Shown here: positions 37,840 through 48,480 of the stretch, one piece after another | Layout: each line of letters opens with the position of its first letter | Numbering within the stretch: position 1 is the first letter of the stretch | Assembly (NCBI GenBank): GCA_030141605.1 | Contig: JAQGDQ010000693.1 | Span: 47,451 to 111,450 of the forward strand | Length of the DNA: 64,000 nucleotides | Reading direction: 5' to 3' | DNA from: Tubiluchus corallicola | Taxonomy: Eukaryota > Priapulida > Priapulimorpha > Priapulimorphida > Tubiluchidae | Notes under the pieces: model-generated | What the model was told of the DNA's origin: nothing | The model's database searches: none | What the model saw: the letters and a program-made list of their open reading frames with translations, nothing else | Program-made: the position numbers and the translations under genes

Positions 37840-39412
37840 TTGAACATTACATCAAACAACTGAGAATCTGTGAGAAAAGACTAACTTTTATGATTCAAGA
37901 TTTAGGGTATTACTATAATATAGGTGAAGTTTGAAAAACTGAACAGAAGAATTTTAAACTGGGTGTCAAATAGCAATGTTTTTTTAAATGCACAACAACG
38001 TATAAATTAGCTGTGCTGCAAAAATGATTTTGCTACTGTTGACTCTTTCAAAGTTGCTGTAGATGGCTTTAAATGTAAAAAATTCTGTTGGCAGAGTTTG
38101 TGCTGGCCACATACTTTCTTTAGGTACTTTGCATATTGGTATGTAGTTTTAACTTTTTTGTTTATATAACATGCTGTATCTAGTCAGTTTCTTTTAGAGC
38201 TATACTTTTATGTTCTAAGCTAGATTTTCGATAATAATTACTGTAAGACACTTCAGGGAATCGAAGTTGTTGTGAAGTTTTTAAAGAGAGCTTATTTTAG
38301 TTATAACTGATATTTTAGCAAAAAAAGGAGTAATTGTAACGATGCCATTCCATGCAACATTTTGTGGTCCATGCTGCATGAAAGTTTGTGATTACAATTA
38401 TCTCCTCAAATTAACCTAGTGTGACAATATGCAAGCTATTACTGCAAATGTAACGATTATTAGTTGTTTTGGCTTCATAATTACACAGTGTCATTTAATT
38501 TGTTACAAAAATGATATGCCAATAGAGATTAGAAATGAAATTATCACGAATGAAGATTTTGAGCTTAGTATGGCATAAATAATCACAATTTGTGATCTTT
38601 TTAGAGTAAATCAAAGAATTTTATGCACAGGATTTTAGTCATCAGTGTATGCCTTTTGTTCAGAATGTGCACAATTAATAATTATTGGTGAATTTGGTTC
38701 TGTGATTTTAGTAGTAAAATGCACATTCCTCGTGAGTTAAAAGGTATAAATAAACTCATTTTCCGTAATACGCTGTTAAGAATCTTTGTTTTCATGCAGT
38801 TAATGTTCTATATGAGTGAAGTCCTGAAATTTTTTCCCTACCGGGATTTGCACCCAGGTTTTGTACATCCTAAGCAGGTAAAATACTCTGTCTGGGTAGA
38901 ATGTTCACCTTATTTTTCCATTTGGCAGACCACTAGTAGCCCATGGCACACCCCTAAGCTTAACCCAGAAATAATAGAAACGTGGAATAAATGCATGTAA
39001 TAGACAGTTATTTCTTTCCACTACAAAATACATATATATTTAGCATAGTAGACGTACACTGCAAAGCGTAATGTTAGCAAAGAAAAAAATTTAAACAACG
39101 AGCTGCAAAATATAAAGTGATAACTACAGCAATCTCACCAGTATAATGCAGGTATGCTGTCTTTTGAAAAAAAACAAAAGCAAATGGTCATAGTCTTACA
39201 ATAATAAATGACAACAACAATCCTAATGACATTTCCTTTTTTAAACCCATTAACCATATTTTCATTTTATTGCTGCTACAATGTTATAAAAATAGTTCAA
39301 TTATAACAATCTGTTGGTTCACAGGCGCTTCCTTAAAATTATTAACAGTTTGATTGCTTTCCTATAAATGAGTGTTGAAATTCAAAACAAAAAATCCAAA
39401 TATAATTTTTTT
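37840..39412. other. Convergent 3' UTRs of nesprin and the SCCPDH-like gene
   Basis: There is no coding sequence here. Candidate poly(A) signals for nesprin on the + strand are AATAAA at 38749-38754 and 38986-38991, which would make a 3' UTR of about 0.9-1.2 kb. For the - strand gene, TTTATT at 39266-39271 is an AATAAA about 140 bases past its stop. Which signals are used is inference. Confidence 0.5.
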
Positions 39413-40681
39413 TCACTCGATGACATTAAATGTTACTCCTCCCTTATTCAGTCTATCGATTAATCCGGTGCGAGCAAAGACAGCACCTGGTGTAAATACT
39501 CCACCACCTGGAGGCAGGTTATTTGCTTCTTCGATTAATGTAATTGCTGCTGCTACCATGCATATTGGAGTAGCTGCATAACCAACTTCTGGTCCTTTGA
39601 CAACAGTGTGGATCTTGGCTTTTGGTTCATCTGTGTGCTGTTGATCGGGATCATCAATCTTGGTAGAATATCCCTGGCCAAAGAACTGCATATTGAATGA
39701 AGCGCCCTCAATTTGTTCTCTGGTTGGTCCTTCATGACTGACATAACCGAATGTGAACAAGCGTGGAAATCTTTCCAACAGCGCTCTGCCAAGCCTAAAC
39801 TGTGCAAGAAAAGCAAAAATTGGAAAAACAATCATCATCATGGCTAACCCAAAAGTGGATGATATTCGAACGAATGGGCTCAGTTGTACTGGTCTTGCTT
39901 TATGATGCTCATAATTATATCGCTGTGTCCGCATGCCTATGGAACGATCAGAACCCATGAAAGGGATACACCAGTCATTTCCAACTTGCTCCTCACGAAA
40001 TAATTTTGGACGCTTTGGTGCCTTGTGTGCCGGTTTCGGAAGAGGTGTAGGAAACAATTTCCTCCTCAACTTCAACAGCTCGCCAGAGTAGGCAAATCCA
40101 TAAATTGCAGATTGATAGGTTGCAAAATGTATGACCGAGCCTTTTGGTCCAGATTTAATTTGCAAAAAACTTTCAATGGAATTCAAGTCACCTTTGAATT
40201 TATCAGTGGTAAATGTAACTCCCAAGTCAAAAGGAATGCTGTCAAAACCACATGCTCCAACCACATAGCAACCAGCCTCCTTTGCTTTATCATGATACTT
40301 CAGCTGCATATTTTCTAGAAACTGCGGCTCACCGCTTATGTCCAAGTAGTGTGTTCCAGTGTCTACGCATGCCTTCACAACTGCTTCACCAAAAAACCTG
40401 TAGGGCCCAACACAGTTCAAGACAATTTCTGTAGCTGTGCACATTGATAAAATAGATTTTTCATCATTCACATCAGCAATTAATACAGGTATCTGAGTCA
40501 GATCTCTCTGCACAGCGTCAGTGGCTTGTTGTAGGACATTTTTAAGCTTATTTTCATTTCGCCCTGCTATGGCCCATTTTAGGTTGACATTAGTACCTCT
40601 GGTGTGCCTGGCCAATTCCTCAACAACAAATTGTCCAGTGAAGCCGGAAGCACCAAAAATAATAATGTCATATTTCTCCAT
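39413..40681 (-). CDS. SCCPDH: Saccharopine dehydrogenase-like oxidoreductase
   Basis: An intact, intronless reading frame of 422 residues, close to the 429 of the human protein. The start is taken at the ATG at 40681 (MEKYDIIIFGASGFTG); the seven in-frame codons upstream have no ATG. Residues 5-16 form a Rossmann nucleotide-binding strand-loop-helix with GASGFTG. The middle carries GEPQFLENM and the GACGFDSIPFDLG signature of the trans-acting enoyl reductase/SCCPDH family. A hydrophobic stretch near residues 280-300 (LAMMMIVFPIFAFLAQ) fits the reported membrane or lipid-droplet association. The enzymatic role of SCCPDH proteins is not settled, and they are not the lysine-pathway enzyme. The gene is convergent with nesprin. 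Lack of introns could reflect retroposition or intron loss, but the frame is fully intact. Confidence 0.95.
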   Translation of the reverse strand: MEKYDIIIFGASGFTGQFVVEELARHTRGTNVNLKWAIAGRNENKLKNVLQQATDAVQRDLTQIPVLIADVNDEKSILSMCTATEIVLNCVGPYRFFGEAVVKACVDTGTHYLDISGEPQFLENMQLKYHDKAKEAGCYVVGACGFDSIPFDLGVTFTTDKFKGDLNSIESFLQIKSGPKGSVIHFATYQSAIYGFAYSGELLKLRRKLFPTPLPKPAHKAPKRPKLFREEQVGNDWCIPFMGSDRSIGMRTQRYNYEHHKARPVQLSPFVRISSTFGLAMMMIVFPIFAFLAQFRLGRALLERFPRLFTFGYVSHEGPTREQIEGASFNMQFFGQGYSTKIDDPDQQHTDEPKAKIHTVVKGPEVGYAATPICMVAAAITLIEEANNLPPGGGVFTPGAVFARTGLIDRLNKGGVTFNVIE

Positions 40682-42009
40682 TGTCGAACTATCAGGAGTC
40701 AATGTCTAGTGCTAAGCTTATCTAATCAGCCCAGTCAAACTCTAAATAAAAACAGAATAATTTTAATACTGCACCATTCCCAATATTTCGATAGAATCAG
40801 TAGTTTGTGTTCTAGATATTCCATAATGCTAAAGACAATGTTGAACAAAAAGTAAACTTCAAAGTAACTGCCCTTTGATGTCTTGACACACCAAAGCTCC
40901 AGTCATTAGTGATTCCCACAGATTGTAGAAGTATTCAGGTACCGAAAACTCTATTTACCTTATAAGTACCTGGCACCGAGCCTTCGATGTTTGTCCGGTG
41001 TAGAATCACAGATAATTTGTTAATTAGTAAAAGTTTCACTGGGCCTCCCAGAAGAAAACGCACACAGGGCGAGAGTTTTTTCGGCACTGTAATTCTACTC
41101 AATGTTTTCAGGACACCATAAATAAAATGCAACGCAAATTTTGTGTGCAAGTAGCCTGTTTCTTGAACATGATGCTCTTACATTTGTCAACCACCATTTA
41201 CAACTTTACAAATGAAATAAAAAGTAATGCCAGATGATGCATATTACAGTACAATTATCCTTAGGGTGACCATCCCTCCTGATTTTTCCAGACGCATCAA
41301 GGAATTAGGCTTGATGTCAGGGTCCCAAAAGTGTTCGGAAATTGTCAGGAAAAGTCAGTTTTCTCCCAGGAAGATCTCATATTTTCCAAATTTACATGTA
41401 GCCAATTCAAACGTAAGTTTGTGAAGCTAAATCCAAATAAATTTTGCCCAAATAATTTTCTAACATTGTGACAATTGTTAAGTATGATTATTTAACAAGT
41501 TTGTTTATAAATTTCATTACTTGTTTAGCTTGGCTTCTTTGGCAAAATACAGCACTCTTTCGTTGATTTAAAAGGCATATCACGTTTTGCAAAGTTTTTA
41601 CTCGCCTAATGATGTGTTCATGATTCAGAATGACTTTGATTACACTGCAATAAAATGCACAGCTACATTTTAAAAACCAAAAAAAAATCATTTATAGCTG
41701 CCAGAAATATCGCAAAATATAGTTTCAAAGCATAAATTTTTTTGTTTACTTGTGGCAATTAAACTGTTAACTTAATGCATTTCATCATTGATTTGCAATG
41801 CAGTTAGCAAATATTTGACGTAACCTAAGCATAAGAACAGAAAATACAAATAACCACAAAATTTTTTGTATCATTTTCAGGCGAGGCCTTAAAATATCAA
41901 TTTTTTATAAACATTTATTTGAAATAATTGTCTGGCAAACAGCAAATAAATGCTGACCAGGTTGTAAGACTTACACTAGTGGCAGAAAAACAAGTCTATC
42001 ACTATTTGC
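40682..42009. other. Upstream region of the SCCPDH-like gene
   Basis: I see no coding sequence. The stretch at 41262-41350 contains AGGGTGACCATCCCTCCTGA followed by GATTTTTCCAG, a form common at the ends of decayed DNA transposons. The gene's 5' UTR and promoter should lie just above 40681; no clear TATA box was seen. Confidence 0.4.
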
Positions 42010-42240
42010 TTTCATTGAATAACATCTGCTATTCCTGTGACCAATAAAAAAGTACTGGTAAAGTTTCTTAGGGTCAGAATTTCATCATACGAGCCTATTC
42101 TACTACAAATTTTGCAGTCGTCTACAAATTTAGACAATTTTATTCCTACGCCTTCGCCAATATCATTTACGTAAACTAGAAACAACAGGGGTGCCATTGT
42201 GATCGAGTGGTAGAACAGAAATCTAAATAAAACCAATAAT
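42010..42240 (-). mobile_element. LINE reverse-transcriptase fragment
   Basis: Read on the - strand the fragment encodes PLLFLVYVNDIGEGVGIKLS followed by KFVDDCKICS. This is the palm-domain core of CR1/jockey-type reverse transcriptases, with F-V-D-D in place of the usual FADD. It is short, flanked by noncoding DNA and not functional. It covers the part of RT missing from the LINE at 44056-45891, but the 1.8-kb gap means it need not come from the same insertion. Confidence 0.7.
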
Positions 42241-42770
42241 ACCTTTCTTTGTAGTCTGATGGAAGACACATAATAAAGACAGAATTTCCGAGAGCAACTT
42301 ACCACACCTTGGTGCCAATAGCAGAAATCTTTAGCTTTTCAATGTGCTTCCAAAGAATATGAACCACAGAATTTATGGAACTACTGCGCAACAGTTCGCG
42401 CAGTTAGTGTCGTCCTAGCGGCACAGCAGTACGGACTGTTGTTGTCAGGTACCCTATAACACAAGCTGTTCGCGCATCGGTGTGTACTGTAACAGAAGAA
42501 TTGGTGAGACCACCAAAGCCAGGCCGGTCGACAGGCGCGCATAACTTGCTCAGCAGTGAGTTGCAAAAACACAAATAAAAATATCTTTTTAAATTTTTCA
42601 ATGATGCAGCCAGATAATTATAACACAGTTTTGTAACTTTTGTTACAATTTAATATTTGAACACTAAGCAAAGACTGCAAGGCATCACTTCTTTCCCTAA
42701 ACTTTGGTATACTGCTGCTGCTCGGGAGTTTTAAGGCCCTACTTATGATTTTTCATAATACATGGTTGTA

Positions 42771-43526
42771 GGGCGCCGAATAATCCACTAGCCGAAGTAG
42801 GACACTTCCGGTAAAACGTACGTGCTAAATTTGAGGAAAAGCAGTGTCCTACATGGGCAGCCCAAGTAGGACACTAGCGATTTCTGTCGAGAATCGAGAT
42901 TTATGACATAATAATACATTAAACTAAATTTGTTTTAGAAAGAAGTAACTTTATAATAATGATGGATAGTCCTTGACAATTTACAAATGTATTTTTTATA
43001 ACAATATAATCATCATTATTAGCTCCATAAATTCATCATAATATTAAACTAAGTATCTAATTCTTTAAAAAGAGCAACCATGTAGGGCACATAACACGTC
43101 AACCAGCTTACCTAGTAGAAAACAATTATTTGTCCAAGAGGGAGTGAAAAGGATCACCTGTCTGTGAAGCAAGACAAAATAAAAAATGATATACCTTAAA
43201 CAAATGTTGAAATCGCCTAAAAAGTGGGTTTATTTCACTTCAGCAACATTAATATTGGAGCCAAATTTAATATTGTCCGTTCTACCAGCTCAAAATAAAA
43301 TTCGTTTATTTTATCATATGTATAATAAATTATTCAACGCGTATTGATGTTTTTAATTATTATTATTACATGAACAAGGACAACTGACGGTGCCAGTATG
43401 CTTAACGACTCAATTCGCGACCTGTCTCTAGTGTGCTACTTGGGCAGCCCATGTACGACGCGTCCTACTTGGGCTAGCCCATGTACGACAATTGTCCTAC
43501 TTCGGCTAGTGGATTTCTCGGCGCCC
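42771..43526. mobile_element. 756-bp MITE with GGGCGCC termini and subterminal palindromes (family B)
   Basis: The left end GGGCGCCGAATAATCCACTA and the right end (reverse complement GGGCGCCGAGAAATCCACTA) form an inverted repeat extending through GCCGAAGTAGGACA. Inside each end lie near-perfect palindromes built on GTCCTACwTGGGC and its complement, at 42846-42872, 43433-43459 and 43462-43489. There is no transposase ORF. Partial copies occur at 45934-46090 and 53900-54020, which shows a family in this genome. I found no convincing target duplication. Confidence 0.8.
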
Positions 43527-44055
43527 AACACACGTGTTTACTGCTCAGTTCTCAGCACTCGATGAGTGTGTAAGGTCATAAATTAATTTTACTATGAATT
43601 GTTACACATGCAGTTTTATTTTGTATTAATTGAAGCACTTATGGAGATGACACTTATCGTAGCACTTGTGGCTTAAGATAAGATAATATTTATTTTCATC
43701 GGTATGATATAAAACAGTACATATTTGTAAAACATGAGCTTAAAGCTCGTAAACCGATATCAAACATAATGTATATGAGCGATAACATGGTAATAATATG
43801 TACTTCTTAAAATCTTTTGGATGCCACCAGAGGTATTGGTACAAGAAAAATTTATAACTACATGATGACAGTAAAAATTTGAGACAGTAAAATTTTAGGC
43901 AGTAACATTTTCTAAAATTTACACAAAAAGCTATCTAGGTCAATAAAAAAATTTCCTGCCAACACATTCAGCATTTAATTATGACTTAACAAAATTGGGA
44001 AGTTCGCTGAATTTACAAATGGCACATTTACATGATACACCAGTCCATGAGTTAA

Positions 44056-45891
44056 TTAGACGTTTAAATTCAAAGATTCCCCAAGATTTTCGGCCATTCT
44101 GAGACAGTTTGATAATTCATTCCACAATGTGGCTCCGTAATTGACTAGTTTCAGAATTTTTACAGGAATATTGTCAAGGCCAGTCGCCTTTTTGTTACTA
44201 ATGGCACTGAGGTACTTATTTACCTGATCCAGTGAAACAGGCTTGAAATCAAAATTTTCAGTGTCTTTCAAGTTTTCTCTATTTTTCAGAACACTTGGAT
44301 GATTCTGAATCTCGTCCTCTGAAAGTTCTCTACCGATGTCCTTTGCTACTTTAGAGAAATGATCATTGAGCAAATCACAGACTAACTTAGGGTCAGATAC
44401 GACAGAATAATTTTCCAGGAGGCATATATCTTTCCCAGATTTTGAATTTTTACTCAAGAAAGGTTTGATGGTTGGCCAAAAGTCCTTTGATTTCAGCCCC
44501 CCGGTACACCTTTCAATAAAATAGTTTGTAATGGCCTGCCTTTTCAAGGCAGTGACCTTGTTTCGTTGAACATGATATTTGTTCCAATTTCGTTTAGTTC
44601 TTTGCCTTTCCCAAATGCGTTTCAGATTGTTCTTGTAGTTTAGTTCCTTTCTTAATTTCCCGTTCATGAATGGTGCCTTTTGCCGTTTCAGTTTTCTTTC
44701 CTTGACTGGAATGTGCTGGTTCACAATGTCAGTTAGCAACTTTGTGGTCATCCATCATGCATCGTCTATATCATCGAATATTGATGCAACATGGAAAGGG
44801 CCAGACATGACTTCATGGACCAGTTCATCCTGATCAAGGTTTTTGTAGCACCTGTATTTGGCTGTTCCATTTGGCTTCGGTTTCAAGTAAGTTTTCATTA
44901 CACTGAAAACCTGCTTGTGGACATCACTTAATCCAGTATCACAGACAAGAGTTTGGGCAAAAGAGTTTGGTCTGTTGGTTAATACTAAGTCAATAAGAGA
45001 TGGTTCAAAACGTTTGGTAAAACAGGTGGGTTCTTTGACTAGATTTGTGGGATCAAAAATATCACAAAGTTCGACAAGGGAACCACTTTTTTCTGGTCTC
45101 AATAGATCGAAGTTAAAGTCCCCGACCAGTGCTATGTTATCGTAGAATGTTAATACTTTGTCAAGAGATTTAGTCATATCACTTGTGAAGTTTGTGTCAC
45201 TAAGAGACGGAGGCTTATACGATCCTACAAGCAGCCACTTCTTGTCACCGAGTTAGAGTTCAATATTTACAGCTTCCACTTGTTCTGGCTCAGTTTCTTT
45301 CCTTCTTCTGGATGGGATGTCTGACCTAACATAGGCCATAACCCCACCTCCATCACGGTTACGATCATTCCTGAACAATTGATAGCCATCAACTTTGAAC
45401 TGGGCATCTAAGAAAGAATCGTCAAGTTTGGTCTCACCAATCACCGGTACATATACAAGTCTCTCATATAACATCTCAGTAGCTATGATGTACTTAGTTT
45501 GCATACTGTTGATGTTAATGTAAGCAGTTGTCACATTCTTTGGATATGCTTTACGCAGTAACTTTAATTCATCCAAATAATGTCCCTCATCTTCACGTTC
45601 TGGTTCACAATTATGACATAAAAACTCAAGGGAGGCATAGGCAACATGAGCCTGGAAAGTCTCATTATCCATACCGATACATCTGCAGTGCAACCACATA
45701 TCACATTTGTCACACTGGACTCCTTTCCTCACTCCTTTTCCACATATCCCACAGGGGCAGCTTACTGTCTGCGCTTTTTTAGACCCCTTAGGTGGCCCAG
45801 GGTTTAACTCTAGGTCTCCTGATAACAGAAGTGATAAAACGAGGAAAAGTTTGAGTGACTTCACTTTGCGTTGACGCGTCCATGATTGCAT
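44056..45891 (-). pseudogene. LINE ORF: 2A-like peptide, PHD finger, endonuclease, RT deleted
   Basis: One reading frame from the ATG at 45891, broken by in-frame stops at 45253-45255 (TAA) and 44755-44757 (TGA) but with no frameshift. Residues 13-23 are hydrophobic and lead into GDLELNPGP (residues 25-33), a 2A-like ribosome-skipping motif. Residues 45-95 hold a Cys/His array of PHD type (CPCGICG, QCDKCDMWLHC, FLCHNC). An apurinic-type endonuclease follows, with ETKLDD, RDGGGVMAYVR, WLLVGSYKPP, VGDFN and LSDVHK. The RT begins (KKATGLDNIPVKIL), then jumps near 44145 to NYGATLWNELSN, which is the extreme C-terminus of such ORFs. The RT catalytic core is missing, so this copy cannot retrotranspose itself. 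Confidence 0.88.
45793..45819 (-). other. 2A-like translational recoding motif
   Basis: The codons encode G-D-L-E-L-N-P-G-P, matching the D-x-E-x-N-P-G-P consensus. By analogy with known 2A sequences, the ribosome would skip the bond between Gly32 and Pro33. That would release a 32-residue hydrophobic leader from the PHD-endonuclease part. Activity here is inferred. Confidence 0.8.
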
Positions 45892-45933
45892 TTTCTCAAT
45901 GGTGGACGGGGTTGAAACTTAGTTCTGTGGTTA

Positions 45934-46090
45934 CTCTAAGATTCTTTTATTTTATCACATGTATAATAAATTATTCAATGTGTATTGACGTTTTCAGTTA
46001 TTATTATTTAATAAACAAGGACAACAGATGCTGCCAGAATGATTAATGGCTCAAATCATGACCAATTGTCCTACTTCAGCTAGTGTCCTC
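45934..46090. mobile_element. Partial copy of the family B MITE
   Basis: This stretch lines up with 43305-43526 over about 130 bp (TGTATAATAAATTATTCAA, then AACAAGGACAAC and TGCCAG), and then with the end CAATTGTCCTACTTC. It lacks the subterminal palindromes and the terminal GGCGCCC. Confidence 0.65.
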
Positions 46091-46224
46091 CCAACACTCC
46101 TATTCCGAAGACATCTCCTGCAACTTCGTGCCATGATTTAAGACCTATTTCTTTAACATCAGTTGTTGCCCAAATGCTTTAAGTCCATTATATGAAATAA
46201 GGTATTTCTATTTCTTGCCAGTTC

Positions 46225-46988
46225 TAAGTGTATCTGCAAATACCAGCATGACTCCTTACCAAATCACTCTGTTATAACTAATTTACTCTCTGGCTTAAAT
46301 GAATAGACTAAATTTTTTGATGATCCATCCTTACCTGGTATTGATATTTTGTACTTATACTTTAGAAAAGCTTTTGACTCCATGCATGTAAGAGAGCTAC
46401 TGCTAAAGATGGAGTTCTTATGAATCCGAGGTAATTTCTTAAAATGGTTTGAATTTTTTCTTAACTCATCGTAGACAATGAGATGTTATGAATGGTATAA
46501 CTACAAACTAGCAACCAGTAGGTAATGGAATCCCCCAAGGTACCCCTAGTGCCCTTTTTGCTCGCTTATTTTTATAAATGATAGTACTAATTGTGTGTCT
46601 CCTGCTGCAAACACCCTTTTATTTGTAGATGATCTTAAGCCCTATTGCTCAGTCTGGGGTGACTTAGACCAATTTATTTTACAAAATGATCTCAATGAAA
46701 TTGAAAAATGTGTAGTGAATGGTTGGTGCAACTTAAGAGAAGTAAATGTTGCTCATTACGTGTGCGGAATAAATCAAACACACCATATTATATCAGTGAT
46801 GGAGCTATAGACGAGAAATCTGTTGTAAGTGATTTAGGCATCTACATATCCAATATCCAAAGTGGAACACCCATGTTAATCGTATAATAGCTCAGGCAAA
46901 TCTTCAAATTGGTATGATCAAATGCTGTGTCATTTCAAGATCAGCTAATGTTATAGTCCCTCTATATAAAGCAGTTGTTCGTCCTATC
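46225..46988 (+). mobile_element. Degenerate LINE reverse transcriptase
   Basis: On the + strand the decayed frames encode, in order, an RT block 1-2 region (NHSVITNLLSGLNE), the core LYFRKAFDS, GIPQGTPSA, the catalytic LLFVDDLKPYCS, and a C-terminal block (NRIIAQANLQIGMIKC, then LYKAVVRP). Several stops (for example at 46422 and near 46574) interrupt it. The order and spacing fit a CR1/jockey-type RT. The copy is cut by the LTR at 46989. Confidence 0.75.
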
Positions 46989-47330
46989 TGTTGTGGAGAT
47001 CCACTAGAATACTAGAATGTTCTATAGTATAATAGAACCAATCTTCTTACCTTGTAGAAGATTCGAAAACTTTCTATATACGATGCGCGTAGTAGTTTCT
47101 GGTGTTGTCCATTTGCACTGATATATAAGGCGGAGCTGGCCGCTCAAGTTTATTCTCATATTCTCAGATACACTTTCTCGTTTTCACGTTTCCAGATTAT
47201 CACTTGACTGTGTATATTTTGCGTTCCTTCATACTTTGTGTTGTGGAATTCCCACACAATAAACTAGTTTAATTTGACGACGTGTTTTCCTGTTTTCTCT
47301 ACGACCCGTCCAAGAGAAAGAAACACAACA
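46989..47330 (+). mobile_element. Solo LTR with 5-bp target-site duplication
   Basis: The 342-bp unit starts TGTTGTGG and ends CACAACA, giving a 7-bp perfect inverted terminus with the TG...CA rule. It is flanked by the direct repeat CTATC at 46984-46988 and 47331-47335. A TATA box (TATATAA, 47122-47128) and AATAAA (47258-47263) lie inside in the order expected for a + strand LTR. No internal gag-pol sequence is next to it, so it is a recombination product of a full element. It sits in the LINE RT remnant. Confidence 0.88.
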
Positions 47331-47335
47331 CTATC

Positions 47336-48480
47336 TTAACCTTAACCTAATCTTAATCTGATAAATATAGAGTAATGCAATATAGAGTTTAATAAACTAC
47401 GCTGTGTACAGTTATTAAATTATTTTATTAAATTGGGGTTCAAACCTAGTTAGAATTGTGATTATCTTGATTATCACTATGTGTCAATGAATAATGACTA
47501 ATGAGTCTTCAAAATTAAGCAACCTAAGAATTCCCATGAATGAACCCATAATTATTGAGTTGTTTGTATTTTAACTGAAACCAAACCTATCTGAAACAAA
47601 TCAGGTTAGTCTTTATAATGCAAAATTTAGCTTTTTACTGACAAAGACAAAAAGATGGGAAATGAACTGAACAAGCCATACAATTGGCAAATTGCATTGA
47701 GAATGTCACAAAAAATATGGCCTTAAAAATATAAGTAACTTCTAATTTTTCTCAAAAAAAACAATGTAGTAGTAATTTTATTATGGCACTATGTGCACTA
47801 ACTTCAATGGAAATACAGCAGTCACTTAATAAAACCACCGCGGGGCCAGCAATGTGTGGTCTTAATACATTGCAGATTTATTTGTAGCTGCTTGCTGCGA
47901 GCGTATGTATTTGGCAAAGTACTGTATGTAAATGTTTCAGTTTAGTTTACCTTAGTTTATTCTATTTGCCATAACAAAAATATTGTGAAATGATTACAGA
48001 ATTAAAAAGAAAACAAGAATGTAAATAATAAAGTTGATTAATAAATTATTGGGGCTGTCCAAAAAAACTTGTATAGTCAAGCCCAATATGGCAAACAGAA
48101 GAGAAAACTGTAGGTGCAATAATAAAAGGTGGTTCCTGGGAGGATGAGAAGTATGAAAAGTGAAATGATATGAAGATGTAATATGAAAATGAGAATAAGA
48201 AATTTAGGTTCGCATGAGAATGACATAAGAATGTAATAATTGTATGTAAATCGGCAAGGCAGTCACAGTCGTGAGAGGAATCAGATTTTGTCCACTCGCG
48301 TACACTCTTTTCTTCTACTTCTTTTACGTTTTTACTTATTATTATGGAGTATAGTCCATTTTTATTGTTCTGTGAGTGTAATGAAACATTACAGATTATT
48401 AATGTCTAGATTATGGTCCATAATGAAGCATTTGAGGCCTTTTTTATATTTGAAAATATTTTGCTCTGATTTTACATGAT
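47336..48480. other. Intergenic, nothing recognised
   Basis: AT-rich sequence with no coding signal. A purine-rich run of GAAAATGAGAA type around 48140-48215 is the only local feature. Confidence 0.5.

Larger units (their letters stand above)
43560..45933 (-). mobile_element. CR1/L2-type non-LTR retrotransposon, internally deleted
   Basis: The coding part (44056-45891) is described separately. The - strand sequence beyond the stop at 44056 down to about 43560 is probably its 3' UTR; the exact ends are uncertain. On both sides lie related pieces of the family B MITE (43305-43526 and 45934-46090), so the LINE may have inserted into or between MITE copies. Confidence 0.7.

Noticed and set aside
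42381-42601. GC-richer stretch with overlapping - strand open frames
   Set aside because: It could be the 5' end of a retroelement, but no domain or boundary supports any call.
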